Below are positions 10,176 to 19,135 of a stretch of DNA of 41,270 nucleotides, piece by piece; position 1 is the first letter of the stretch, and every line of letters starts with the position of its first letter. The translations under genes were made by a program, and so were the position numbers. Under the pieces are notes generated by a model, which saw only the letters and a list, made by a program, of their open reading frames with translations, ran no database searches and had not been told where the DNA came from. The DNA is from Bacteroidales bacterium (GTDB lineage: Bacteria > Bacteroidota > Bacteroidia > Bacteroidales > F082), in NCBI GenBank assembly GCA_024709145.1, contig JANJXG010000046.1, forward strand, positions 1 through 41,270, in the 5' to 3' direction.

Positions 10176-10269
10176 TGGAAATCAATTGATTGCTTTGTTA
10201 AAAATCCACAACATTTCACAAATAGGCCAGACTTTAACAACTGAATCATGGCAAATCAAAAGTAAAATG

Positions 10270-10277
10270 TATTTTTG
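10270..10277 (+). promoter_or_regulatory. -7 element upstream of the DUF2723 gene
   Basis: TATTTTTG fits TAnnTTTG exactly and lies 51 nt before the start codon. No good -33 TTTG is visible at the expected distance, so this is a partial promoter match. Confidence 0.45.
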
Positions 10278-10327
10278 TGGCAAGAATCGGCCTAAGTACC
10301 TGATAACATGTTTAAATTATTGATATA

Positions 10328-13300
10328 ATGGATTTTAAAAGACTTAACGATCTCATTGGTTGGTTGGTGTTTCTCATCGCAACCATTGTTTATTTTCTTA
10401 CACTTGAGCCCACGGCGAGCTGGTGGGATTGTGGTGAGTATATTTCTACAGCATACAAATTGCAGGTAGGACACCCGCCGGGAGCTCCTTTGTTTCAAAT
10501 GCTTGGCCGGTTTTTCAGCCTTTTTGCCTTTGGAGATACCAGTAAAGTTGCACTTATGATCAACGCAATGTCGGCACTCTCGAGCAGCTTTACAATTTTA
10601 TTTTTGTTTTGGACCATCACCTTACTTGCACGTAAATTTATGATGAAGGGTTCAGAGGCCGAAAATAAATCTAATCAATACGCAGTTCTCGCTGCCGGCG
10701 TGGTTGGATCTCTTGCATATACTTTTAGCGATTCATTTTGGTTTTCAGCTGTCGAGGGCGAAGTTTATGCCATGTCGTCCTTCTTCACTGCCGTTGTGTT
10801 TTGGGCTATTTTAAGGTGGGAACAGGTAGCAGATGAACCACATAATTACAGGTGGCTGATTTTTATTGCCTACCTTATTGGCTTGTCAATCGGAGTGCAC
10901 CTTTTGAATTTGCTGGCATTACCTGCAATTGTATATGTTTTTTATTTTAAAAAGTTCAAACCAACTACAAAGGGATTTATTCTTTCAGGTTTGGTATCTG
11001 TGGCGATATTGGGTTTTATTATGAGTTTCCTGATTCCACAGATTGTCAACCTGGCCAGTAAATTTGAACTTTTATTCGTCAATTCATTGGGAATGCCCTT
11101 TAATACCGGCACGATTATCTACTTCATTTTACTCATCTCTGCGATTGTTTTCGGTCTTTATTATACTCGTCTTAAAGGGAAAGTGATATTGAATTCTATC
11201 ATTTTGTCGCTTATGTTTATCTTGATCGGATATTCTTCATTTTTTATGATCGTGATCAGGGCAAATGCCAACACACCGATCAATGAAAATGAACCAAGTG
11301 ATGCGATATCATTGCTATCTTATCTGAATAGGGAGCAATATGGCGATTGGCCACTCCTTCATGGGCAATATTACAGTGCGCCCGTAGTTGATTATGAAGA
11401 TGGGTCACCGGTTTACGTAAAAGATATTAAGTCAGGCAAATATGTGATAACGGATCACCGAAGGGGCACCAAGCCTGTTTATGATGATCGATTTACAACT
11501 GTTTTTCCAAGAATGTGGAGCAATCAGAAGCAAAGTCATATCAGTATTTATAAGCAGTACGGCGGAAGCAAAGGGATACCTTTGAGGGTGACCAAAGGCG
11601 ACGGAAGCACGGAAGTGATAAACAAACCCACTTTTGGTGAAAATCTGAAATATTTCTTCAGCTATCAGCTGACTCATATGTATTTTCGATATTTCATGTG
11701 GAATTTTGCCGGCCGGCAGAATGACGTTGAGAGTCAGGGAGAAATTGAAAATGGAAATTGGATTAGTGGAATCGGTTTTATCGACAATGCACGTCTCGGC
11801 AGTCAGACAAATCTGCCTGACAGTATGAAAAATCCTGCCCGGGCAAGGTTTTATTTTTTACCCTTGTTGCTTGGTTTGGCAGGATTGTTTTACCATCTGA
11901 AAAAGCACTCCGAAGATACATGGATCGTGTTTCTGCTCTTTATTATGACTGGTCTTGCCATCATCGTTTATCTTAATCAAACACCCTATCAGCCTCGTGA
12001 AAGGGATTATGCCTATGCCGGATCTTTTTATGCGTTTGCAATCTGGATAGGTTTTGGGGTTTTGTATTTAATTGAACTGATTCAAAAATTCCTAAAACAA
12101 AAAACAGTTACAACCGTCGTGGCAGCATCCGTGATGAGTCTGGTTCTCGTTCCGGGAATCATGGCAGTTGAAGGCTGGGAGGGACATGACAGGTCGGGGA
12201 AATATCCTGCCCGCGACTTTGCTATGAATTATATGGCCCAATGCGACCCCGATGCGATTATTTTTACCAACGGAGACAACGATACTTTCCCGCTTTGGTA
12301 TGTACAGGAAGTAGAGAATTTCAGAACCGATATGCGTGTTGTAAACTATATGCTTGCTTCCGGTGATTGGTATGTTCATCAATTGGGTAAAAAAGTTTAT
12401 GAATCAGAAAGGCTCCCTCTAACGCTCACCCCCGATCAATACAACAAGGGAGTGAATGAGTATATTCCTGTTCTTGAAAGGGTTGCAGGTCCGGTTGAAT
12501 TAAAGGAAGCCATAGAATTTGTGGCCGATGACCGTGAACAGACGAAAGTACCATTGCAATCGGGCGAGATGATTAATTACTTGCCAGCAAAGAAACTTAA
12601 ACTAACCGTCGACAAAGCAGCGGTAATAAAAAGTGGCATTGTCCCAAAGGAAATGGAGCACCTGATTGTGGATGTCATTGAATGGGAAGTGAACCAAAAC
12701 GGTTTGTACAAAAACGACCTGATGCTTCTCGATCTTATCGCAACAAATAACTGGGAACGACCAATTTACTTTGCTAATCCCAACAGCGTAAGTAAGGTAT
12801 TCAATGTGGATAAATATTGTCACATGGAAGGCGTTGTTTACAAATTTATGCCTGTTTTGGCCCCTGAATACTATAAAAATATGGGTGGTGTTTATGCCAA
12901 AGGCTCATATGATTTGCTCATAAACAAAGCAAGGTGGGGAAATCTGGAAAAACCGGATGTTACCATCGATCGCGAAAGTTACCGCAATTCGGCATTGGCC
13001 AAACAAAGTTATATGCGTCTTGCCCAGGCTTTGCTGAATGAAGGCAAAAAGGACTCGGCGATTATCGCCCTGGATAAAAGCATTGAGTTCTTCCCACATA
13101 AAAAAATTGCTTTTGATTATTTCATGTTACCCTGGATAGATATCTATTTTGAGGCAGGTGCACCTGCCAAAGCCATGTCGGTGATGGAACTCCTTGCTGA
13201 AAGATATCTCGATGATTTGAATTATTACACCAGTTTGAAAGGAAAGTATATTCAATATTACGATACCAATATGCAGGAAGCTATGGCCGTGCTGCAGCGA

Positions 13301-13396
13301 CTTTCGGATATTGCCGGAAAAAGGGATATGAAGGATTTCCAGCAAAAAATGGAAGATGAGCTCAATGCAAATATGAAATTTTTCGGAATTCAGTAG
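10328..13396 (+). CDS. DUF2723/TMEM260-like membrane protein, putative protein O-mannosyltransferase
   Basis: 1022-aa polytopic membrane protein. The N-terminal half has many hydrophobic helices. The first lumenal/periplasmic loop carries the family signature TASWWDCGEYISTAYKLQVG followed by HPPGAPLF, whose acidic residues fit a GT-C glycosyltransferase active site. A second conserved loop (NQTPYQPRERDYAYAGSFYA, about residue 548) follows. The C-terminal ~400 residues are soluble and end in helical, TPR-like segments. Eukaryotic TMEM260 is an O-mannosyltransferase acting on secreted receptors; Bacteroidota members are annotated DUF2723 and are thought to take part in protein O-glycosylation. 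The specific donor and acceptor here are inference. A terminator follows at 13414. Confidence 0.9.
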   Translation: MDFKRLNDLIGWLVFLIATIVYFLTLEPTASWWDCGEYISTAYKLQVGHPPGAPLFQMLGRFFSLFAFGDTSKVALMINAMSALSSSFTILFLFWTITLLARKFMMKGSEAENKSNQYAVLAAGVVGSLAYTFSDSFWFSAVEGEVYAMSSFFTAVVFWAILRWEQVADEPHNYRWLIFIAYLIGLSIGVHLLNLLALPAIVYVFYFKKFKPTTKGFILSGLVSVAILGFIMSFLIPQIVNLASKFELLFVNSLGMPFNTGTIIYFILLISAIVFGLYYTRLKGKVILNSIILSLMFILIGYSSFFMIVIRANANTPINENEPSDAISLLSYLNREQYGDWPLLHGQYYSAPVVDYEDGSPVYVKDIKSGKYVITDHRRGTKPVYDDRFTTVFPRMWSNQKQSHISIYKQYGGSKGIPLRVTKGDGSTEVINKPTFGENLKYFFSYQLTHMYFRYFMWNFAGRQNDVESQGEIENGNWISGIGFIDNARLGSQTNLPDSMKNPARARFYFLPLLLGLAGLFYHLKKHSEDTWIVFLLFIMTGLAIIVYLNQTPYQPRERDYAYAGSFYAFAIWIGFGVLYLIELIQKFLKQKTVTTVVAASVMSLVLVPGIMAVEGWEGHDRSGKYPARDFAMNYMAQCDPDAIIFTNGDNDTFPLWYVQEVENFRTDMRVVNYMLASGDWYVHQLGKKVYESERLPLTLTPDQYNKGVNEYIPVLERVAGPVELKEAIEFVADDREQTKVPLQSGEMINYLPAKKLKLTVDKAAVIKSGIVPKEMEHLIVDVIEWEVNQNGLYKNDLMLLDLIATNNWERPIYFANPNSVSKVFNVDKYCHMEGVVYKFMPVLAPEYYKNMGGVYAKGSYDLLINKARWGNLEKPDVTIDRESYRNSALAKQSYMRLAQALLNEGKKDSAIIALDKSIEFFPHKKIAFDYFMLPWIDIYFEAGAPAKAMSVMELLAERYLDDLNYYTSLKGKYIQYYDTNMQEAMAVLQRLSDIAGKRDMKDFQQKMEDELNANMKFFGIQ

Positions 13397-13413
13397 ACAA
13401 TGTAATTTCAGTG

Positions 13414-13442
13414 AAGCTCGGAGAACTCCGGGCTTTTTTTTT
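13414..13442 (+). terminator. Intrinsic terminator after the DUF2723 gene
   Basis: An 8-bp stem, AAGCTCGG with CCGGGCTT (one G-T pair), closes a 6-nt loop and is followed by a run of T. Confidence 0.85.
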
Positions 13443-13510
13443 AAATTTCTAATTGGTTAGAACTCTTTCTGAACTTTTTAAGATTTTCTTTCTGACTGCC
13501 TGATTGAATA

Positions 13511-13542
13511 TTGGCATCGTAAACGAACATTTATTACTATTG
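13511..13542 (+). promoter_or_regulatory. Promoter of the S1/P1-nuclease-like and acylase genes
   Basis: TTG (13511-13513), 21 nt, then TACTATTG (13535-13542), one mismatch from TAnnTTTG. Predicted initiation near 13549, just before ATG 13561, makes the in-frame TTG at 13504 unlikely as a start. Confidence 0.5.
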
Positions 13543-13560
13543 CAGGAAGAATTTGATACA

Positions 13561-14928
13561 ATGCAAAAAAGGAAATTAGCTGTCATTATTTTTTTACTAC
13601 TTGCCTTTACTGGAAACAATGCCGTTTATGGTTGGTCGGAACACCCGATGCTTGTGGGCACTGCGTTGAAAAGACATCCTGCGTGGCTTACTTTGCAAGC
13701 TGTGGAAGCAAGAACACTTGAATCCTTTATCTTGAAAAATGAAAAAGCATTGGAAGCGTTTTTGGCTGAACATGAAAAATGGTCTCAAGCCAATTTGCCT
13801 AATTATTTGCCCCTCCCGGCGACGCTTCGGTTTGAAGCGACTGGAGATGAAAGTAATGTCAAATTGAGGTTTTTGCGGGCTATCCGGGTCAACCCACATG
13901 CCAGGATGCCTTTGTATCTGCATTTAATGCCTTTAGAGAGTGATACTGGCCTCCAACTTATCAGCCCTTCTGAAGTAACCACACTGCTTGATGTTGGTGT
14001 CATGAGCCAAACCAGATATGTGTCGGTGGTGGCAGGAGAGCAGGTAAGTCCGTTTCAGGTAATGAACAGTGCCACAGATGAGCCCGATTATGGATTTGAT
14101 CTGGGTTTGTTTGAAGACAATGAAACTGAGTACGGAAAGGTTTATGGATTTGGTAAACAAGCATTTGGAAATCCAAAGCTTGAATATAGCAGCCAGGCAC
14201 CATTTCATATGGGTTTTTACCATGAAGAAGGGGTGCTTTATTTGTTCGGTCCTTTTCTTAAACAAACCTTTGTTGATTACCGTGTAAATTTATATCACGC
14301 ACTTTCTGTTTTTGCATTCGGACAGGGCGAGTCATATTGGGGATGGCGGTTTGCTGGTTGGGCCATGCATTACGCAGGTGACCTGACGATGCCTTATCAT
14401 TGTAAACCGCTGCCCGGCACATCGACTCTGAAAATGATTTGGATGAATATCAAAGCTATTTTTGGTTGGAAGCAGGATGTTAAAGATGCAATTCAGCTTG
14501 TGTCAAACAAGCACAGTGTTTTTGAGCAGTTTCAATGGGAAGAGTTGCGACATGCAATCGTCAATAGAAACTTCAAACACCCATTCTTGCTTGCACTTGA
14601 AAACCCTTATCCCACTGTGAAATATGACAACAGGTTTATATATGATGAAGCCTCGGCTAAAGCAGTTTCGAAAGCTGTTGATTGTAACGATGCTTTAATG
14701 CGTTTTGTGCCCGCCCGTTTTGTTGATGACCCGACAGTTGAAGTTGCCGACCTTCCTGATTTCACGCGGATATCGACGGTCATTTTAGATGAGAAAGGTC
14801 AAAAATCGGTTGATGGACTCAGTGAGGTGATCGCCGAAAGAATGCGTTCCTTCAGTATGACAATGAATAGCTTTCTTGAAGAAATCCTTGAGCATAATTC
14901 ACCAAACCTGCAGAAAAAAATTCAATAG
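13561..14928 (+). CDS. Secreted S1/P1 nuclease / zinc phospholipase C-like protein
   Basis: 455-aa protein with a signal peptide (MQKRKLAVIIFLLLAFTGNN, cleavage predicted after AVYG). Cleavage would leave Trp25 as the new N-terminus, followed by SEHPML. In the S1/P1 nuclease and zinc phospholipase C fold the mature N-terminal Trp and nearby His bind the trinuclear zinc site. A second zinc-ligand motif, HYAGDLTMPYH (270-280: His270, Asp274, His280), matches the family H-x3-D-x5-H pattern. It should therefore be an exported phosphodiesterase acting on nucleic acids or phospholipids; which one cannot be decided. It lies 20 nt upstream of the acylase gene and is probably cotranscribed. It is longer than classical S1/P1 enzymes (about 270 aa). 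Confidence 0.75.
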   Translation: MQKRKLAVIIFLLLAFTGNNAVYGWSEHPMLVGTALKRHPAWLTLQAVEARTLESFILKNEKALEAFLAEHEKWSQANLPNYLPLPATLRFEATGDESNVKLRFLRAIRVNPHARMPLYLHLMPLESDTGLQLISPSEVTTLLDVGVMSQTRYVSVVAGEQVSPFQVMNSATDEPDYGFDLGLFEDNETEYGKVYGFGKQAFGNPKLEYSSQAPFHMGFYHEEGVLYLFGPFLKQTFVDYRVNLYHALSVFAFGQGESYWGWRFAGWAMHYAGDLTMPYHCKPLPGTSTLKMIWMNIKAIFGWKQDVKDAIQLVSNKHSVFEQFQWEELRHAIVNRNFKHPFLLALENPYPTVKYDNRFIYDEASAKAVSKAVDCNDALMRFVPARFVDDPTVEVADLPDFTRISTVILDEKGQKSVDGLSEVIAERMRSFSMTMNSFLEEILEHNSPNLQKKIQ

Positions 14929-14948
14929 AATTATACAATACACTTGTT

Positions 14949-17342
14949 ATGAAGTTGTTAAAAAAGATTCTTCTCATCACCACGGTTGTCATTGCCATGT
15001 TGGGGGTTACTGTTTTGGTCTTTGTACGTTACATTTCTACTTCAGCTTTACCTGAGTATCAAGGTGAACTCAAAGTAAAAGGTCTTAGGGCAGAAACACG
15101 GATTATCAGGGATGCTCAAGCCATGCCCCACATTGTAGCAAAAAACGAACATGACCTGTATTTCGCAACCGGATACGCCATGGCGCAAGACCGTCTCTGG
15201 CAAATGGACTTGCTCAGAAGGGTGACAATGGGAAGGCTTTCCGAGATTTTTGGAAAGGATATGGTTAAAACAGATTATCTCCTTCGGGCGTTGCGCATGT
15301 CGAAGAAGTCTCATCAGGTACTGGAACAAACACCTGATAGTATCTTGTTGTGCATCAATGCTTTCGCTGATGGAGTGAATGCTTTTCTTGCTGAGAACGG
15401 CAGAAACTTACCTCCTGAATTTGTAATCCTTCAATACAGGCCGGAGCCTTGGGAACCTTATCACACGGTTAATCTCATTGGTTATATGGCCTGGGATTTG
15501 TCAGGATCCTGGCAAAACGAAATTGTGCTTCATCAATTGAGGAAGCAGTTACCTGAGAATAAGTGGAATGAATTGTTACCTGAGTTTGCCTTTCAACAAA
15601 GTGTCGTTCACCAGCAGAGGTCGGTTCCAACAGCTTTTTCTTTACTCCAAGGAAACGATGCTTTGCAGGAATTGGGCATTGAGATCGTGAGTGGAAGTAA
15701 TAACTGGGCAGTAGGGCCACAAAAAAGTAATTCAGGTAAAGCTATGATGGCCAATGATATGCATCTTGGTTTTGGTGCACCTGGTATTTGGTATCCGCTC
15801 CATCAGCTCATCGAAGGAAGGCTAAATGTTACAGGCGTAGCACTTCCGGGTGCACCTTGCATCATCAATGGCCACAACGACAGCATTGGATGGGGAATGA
15901 CCAATTTGTATGTTGATGAAATGGATTTTTTCATCGAGCTGCCCGATTCAACCAAGAAGGACCATTATTACTTTGAAGGGAAAAGTCTGCCAATGGATGT
16001 AGTTGATGTGAAAATAGCTGTAAAAGGTGGTGATACAGTTTCCAGATTATTAAGGTTCACTCATCACGGGCCAATTGTTTCTGAGGTGAAAGAAATCAAC
16101 GAAGAACTGATATCTATGCGATGGACCGGAAACGACTACAGCAATGAATTGAGAAGTGTCTATTTGTTGAATCAAGCCAAGAACTGGAATGATTTCAGGG
16201 AGGCTCTGACCACCATGTTGTCTGTGAGCCAAAATGTGGTGTTTGCAGATGTAAACGGAAATATCGGGCTTCAAACGGCAGGCGCTGTGCCGGTTCGAAA
16301 GAATGGAAATGGGATGCTACCTGTTGCCGGTGAAAGTGGTGATTATGAATGGCTGGGCTATCTGCCATTCGATTCATTACCCTACACTTACAATCCTCCT
16401 CAGGCCTATGTTTCTTCAGCAAATAACCGAACAACCGATACTAATTACAAGCATTTCATCGGACACTGGTTTGACAATTCTAGCAGGATTGATCGCATCA
16501 GAGAGCTGTTGGAGCAAGAGAACAGGATTGACCCACAATATTTTATGAAGATGCAAGGTGATCAGGTTTCTTCGTTTGCTGCTAAAAATCTGTCTGCTTT
16601 AACATCAACCCTTTCGGATTCAAAGGAGTTGAATCCTACACAACAGCAAGCATTGCAGCTTCTCCTTGAGTGGGATGGGAACATGGCTGCCAGTCTTCCG
16701 CAACCTGCTATTTTCGACCAATTTTACCTTCAATTTATGCGTCTGATGTTGGCCGATGACATGGGTGAAGAAGCCTACCAACGGATTCCAGGAGGATTGA
16801 TGCGGCATATATTTGACAGAATGTGGCGAGGCAAAAAGTCGGCATGGTCTGATCTGGCATCAACAACCGAGCATCAAGAAAGTTTTGATGAAATTGTTGT
16901 GATGGCGTTTAAAGCCTCAGTAAATCAATTGGTTGAAATCCTTGGAGATGATGTTTCTTCCTGGGAATGGGGAAAATTGCACCAACTTGTTTTGCAACAC
17001 CCTTTGGGAAAAGTAGATTTATTGAATCGGATTTTTACCTTCAACAGAGGACCTTTTGTTGTTGGAGGAAGTTTTCATACCGTAAACCCGACTGCATACA
17101 ACTTTCATAAACCTTTTGCAGTTGTTCATGGTGCTTCACAGCGTCATATTTTTACCATGGGAAATCCACAGGAGTCATATCTTGCCATTCCAACAGGCGT
17201 GTCGGGCATACCGGCAAGTAAATATTACTGTAATCAGGCAGCGGATTATATTCATCTTCAGTACAATCGAGATCATTTCAACTTAGGCCAACTGGAAACT
17301 GCCAAAATGTATGAACTAAAACTGATTCCTGACAGTAATTAG
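14949..17342 (+). CDS. Penicillin acylase family protein (Ntn hydrolase)
   Basis: 797-aa member of the penicillin amidase/acyl-homoserine-lactone acylase family (peptidase S45). An N-terminal signal/anchor (MKLLKKILLITTVVIAMLGV plus more hydrophobic residues) sends it to the periplasm. The precursor should cut itself at Gly249-Ser250 in SGSNNWAVGPQKS; Ser250 then becomes the N-terminal nucleophile of the beta chain. The following segment KAMMANDMHLGFGAPGIWY is also typical. The C-terminus carries the usual HGASQRHIFTMGNPQES block. The natural substrate is unknown: members hydrolyse beta-lactam side chains, acyl-homoserine lactones or other amides. Its stop codon overlaps the stop of the convergent PAQR gene. 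Confidence 0.93.
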   Translation: MKLLKKILLITTVVIAMLGVTVLVFVRYISTSALPEYQGELKVKGLRAETRIIRDAQAMPHIVAKNEHDLYFATGYAMAQDRLWQMDLLRRVTMGRLSEIFGKDMVKTDYLLRALRMSKKSHQVLEQTPDSILLCINAFADGVNAFLAENGRNLPPEFVILQYRPEPWEPYHTVNLIGYMAWDLSGSWQNEIVLHQLRKQLPENKWNELLPEFAFQQSVVHQQRSVPTAFSLLQGNDALQELGIEIVSGSNNWAVGPQKSNSGKAMMANDMHLGFGAPGIWYPLHQLIEGRLNVTGVALPGAPCIINGHNDSIGWGMTNLYVDEMDFFIELPDSTKKDHYYFEGKSLPMDVVDVKIAVKGGDTVSRLLRFTHHGPIVSEVKEINEELISMRWTGNDYSNELRSVYLLNQAKNWNDFREALTTMLSVSQNVVFADVNGNIGLQTAGAVPVRKNGNGMLPVAGESGDYEWLGYLPFDSLPYTYNPPQAYVSSANNRTTDTNYKHFIGHWFDNSSRIDRIRELLEQENRIDPQYFMKMQGDQVSSFAAKNLSALTSTLSDSKELNPTQQQALQLLLEWDGNMAASLPQPAIFDQFYLQFMRLMLADDMGEEAYQRIPGGLMRHIFDRMWRGKKSAWSDLASTTEHQESFDEIVVMAFKASVNQLVEILGDDVSSWEWGKLHQLVLQHPLGKVDLLNRIFTFNRGPFVVGGSFHTVNPTAYNFHKPFAVVHGASQRHIFTMGNPQESYLAIPTGVSGIPASKYYCNQAADYIHLQYNRDHFNLGQLETAKMYELKLIPDSN

Positions 17343-18025
17343 CTGAATGGAAGCATCATTAAGAAGGCCAGAAAATGAAGGATGCTACCTGCTAGGACGA
17401 ATAGGTGAAAAATAAAATGGAAGAGTTTCTGACCTTTCCGCAGGTAAAACAAGGCACCTGCTGAATAACTGATTCCACCGGCAAGCAGAAGCCATAAGGA
17501 TCGGTCGGGTAAATTTTCAATAACAGGGCCAATGACAATCACAACCAACCAGCCCATGGCAACATAAAGCCAGGTTGAAAGTTTTCGATATTTTGGACTG
17601 TAGAACCAGATTTTATAAACAACCCCTCCTATGGCAAGAACCCAAACAATGCCAAAGAGAGTCCATCCGATGGGTCCACGTAAAGTAGTCAGCGCCAGAG
17701 GTGTATACGATCCTGCAATGAGGACGTAAATAGCTGAATGGTCGAGTTTGTTTAAGAAATACTTCAGACGGGGGTTCGAAACGGCATGAAAAACTGTAGA
17801 AGCAATGTATAAAATCAACATCGTTGTGCCAAAAATGCTGAAGCTCACAATGTGCCAGACATTTCCATACAAAGCACTGAAAACTGCCAGCAGGGTTATT
17901 ACTGCAACAGAGATTGGAATACCTGCTGCATGAGACAAAGTATTGGCAATTTCCTCCCTTTTCTTTTGAGTAGGGGTGAAAATTCTTTTACCTTTTGATT
18001 TCCCTGCTTTGATGTGATTGGTCAT
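17339..18025 (-). CDS. Hemolysin III family (PAQR/YqfA-type) membrane protein
   Basis: 228-aa integral membrane protein with about seven hydrophobic segments. The PAQR/hemolysin III conserved polar residues are present: NTLSHAAG near the first helix, STVFHA, then LDHSAIYVLIAGSYTPLAL, and near the C-terminus FHLFVLAGSILHF with the paired histidines. This His/Asp set forms the putative zinc hydrolase site of the CREST superfamily. The actual role in bacteria is uncertain; links to membrane lipid homeostasis are reported. An upstream in-frame TTG (18046) would add seven residues; ATG 18025 is favoured. It has the same orientation as nusB, 86 nt downstream. Confidence 0.92.
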   Translation of the reverse strand: MTNHIKAGKSKGKRIFTPTQKKREEIANTLSHAAGIPISVAVITLLAVFSALYGNVWHIVSFSIFGTTMLILYIASTVFHAVSNPRLKYFLNKLDHSAIYVLIAGSYTPLALTTLRGPIGWTLFGIVWVLAIGGVVYKIWFYSPKYRKLSTWLYVAMGWLVVIVIGPVIENLPDRSLWLLLAGGISYSAGALFYLRKGQKLFHFIFHLFVLAGSILHFLAFLMMLPFS

Positions 18026-18111
18026 TTTTTTCCATTCAAACGGCAACGCTTGCTTACTATTGCAAAAGATATGAAATTAAAGGGTTAAAAGAGTGATCTG
18101 ACTTGGAGATG

Positions 18112-19074
18112 CTAAGAATCCAGTAGCCCTCTTCCGGTCTTGACAATTTGGCCGGAGGCTTTCATGTCGACAATCAGCTTATCGAGAATGCCATTCACAA
18201 ACACTTTGCTGCGCGCAGTGCTAAAATACTTTGAAATGTCGATGTATTCATTCATGCTAACTTTAATAGGTATTGATTTGAAAACAGTTAACTCAGTTAA
18301 GGCCATCTTTAAAATCAATACATCCATGACGGCAATCCGCTCCAGTTCCCAATTGGAAGTAGAAGCGGCGATCAACCTACCCCAATCTTCACTTTGAAGA
18401 ATCGTTTGTCTGAACAGGATTTTTACAAATTCGAGGTCTTCGTTGTCATCATCCTGCTCAGTTTTAAGCAAATCGGGAAGGGGAGAGAATTCGTCGAAGT
18501 TTTTGTCGAGAAACTTTACAAATTTCATAGCGAGATAACTTACGAGATGATAGTCGTCAACAAAATAAATGCTTTTCTCTTCGTAAAAACTCTGCAAAAG
18601 CTCAAAGTCTGCGAAAAGGTTCTCGATAAGATACAGGACAAACTTTTTGTCATCTTCAAAAGTGCCTTTCGGTTTGCTCATGTATTGCTCATAAGCCTCC
18701 GATTCTCTGATCATAATATAAAACCGACGAACAAGTTCCTTATCATCCGACCAGTTAATCTTGTATAAATTTTCCTTTTTTAGAAAATTCCGGTTGTTAC
18801 CAATGAGACTTAGCACCTTGTTTTGGGCAAAACGCATGTTTGGATTCAGGTCTTCCGCAGTTGGCAGGTGTTTGCCTTTGTTTTCTTCCAGACGAAATTC
18901 TGCAAACCTTGCAGTCTCGACAAGAAACGAAAGTTGATAGATGAAAAGCTCGTACAATTTGTTGATACTGAGGAGTAATTGTTTCTCACCCTGATCGATT
19001 TGAGAATTGCCTGATTGGAAATAGGCGTAGAGGGCCTGTAGAACTTTAACGCGTAGATGCCTTCTGCTGAGCAT
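18112..19074 (-). CDS. nusB: Transcription antitermination factor NusB, extended Bacteroidota form
   Basis: 320-aa protein whose ends match NusB. The start MLSRRHLRVKVLQALYAYFQ fits the canonical first helix. The C-terminal ~120 residues (RQTILQSEDWGRLI to FVNGILDKLIVDM) include the conserved VLILKMALTEL and VSMNEYIDISKYFSTARSKV. The middle ~150 residues are an additional, charged and helical region not present in the ~140-aa E. coli protein; a long NusB is usual in Bacteroidota. It functions with NusE(S10), NusA and NusG in rRNA antitermination. It is driven by a strong promoter at 19107-19135. Confidence 0.93.
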   Translation of the reverse strand: MLSRRHLRVKVLQALYAYFQSGNSQIDQGEKQLLLSINKLYELFIYQLSFLVETARFAEFRLEENKGKHLPTAEDLNPNMRFAQNKVLSLIGNNRNFLKKENLYKINWSDDKELVRRFYIMIRESEAYEQYMSKPKGTFEDDKKFVLYLIENLFADFELLQSFYEEKSIYFVDDYHLVSYLAMKFVKFLDKNFDEFSPLPDLLKTEQDDDNEDLEFVKILFRQTILQSEDWGRLIAASTSNWELERIAVMDVLILKMALTELTVFKSIPIKVSMNEYIDISKYFSTARSKVFVNGILDKLIVDMKASGQIVKTGRGLLDS

Positions 19075-19106
19075 AAATTGAATGAACCTTTAGGATAAAT
19101 GAGGTG

Positions 19107-19135
19107 CAAAGGTACGGTTTTTCTTACTTGGTCAA
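19107..19135 (-). promoter_or_regulatory. nusB promoter
   Basis: On the minus strand ATTG (-33, TTG at 19135-19133) is followed after 18 nt by TACCTTTG (19114-19107), an exact TAnnTTTG. Predicted initiation is near 19100, about 26 nt before the nusB start. Confidence 0.68.

Noticed and set aside
10184-10194. Short palindrome AATCAATTGATT after the PAS kinase as terminator or operator
   Set aside because: Too short and without a T-run; likely chance in AT-rich sequence.
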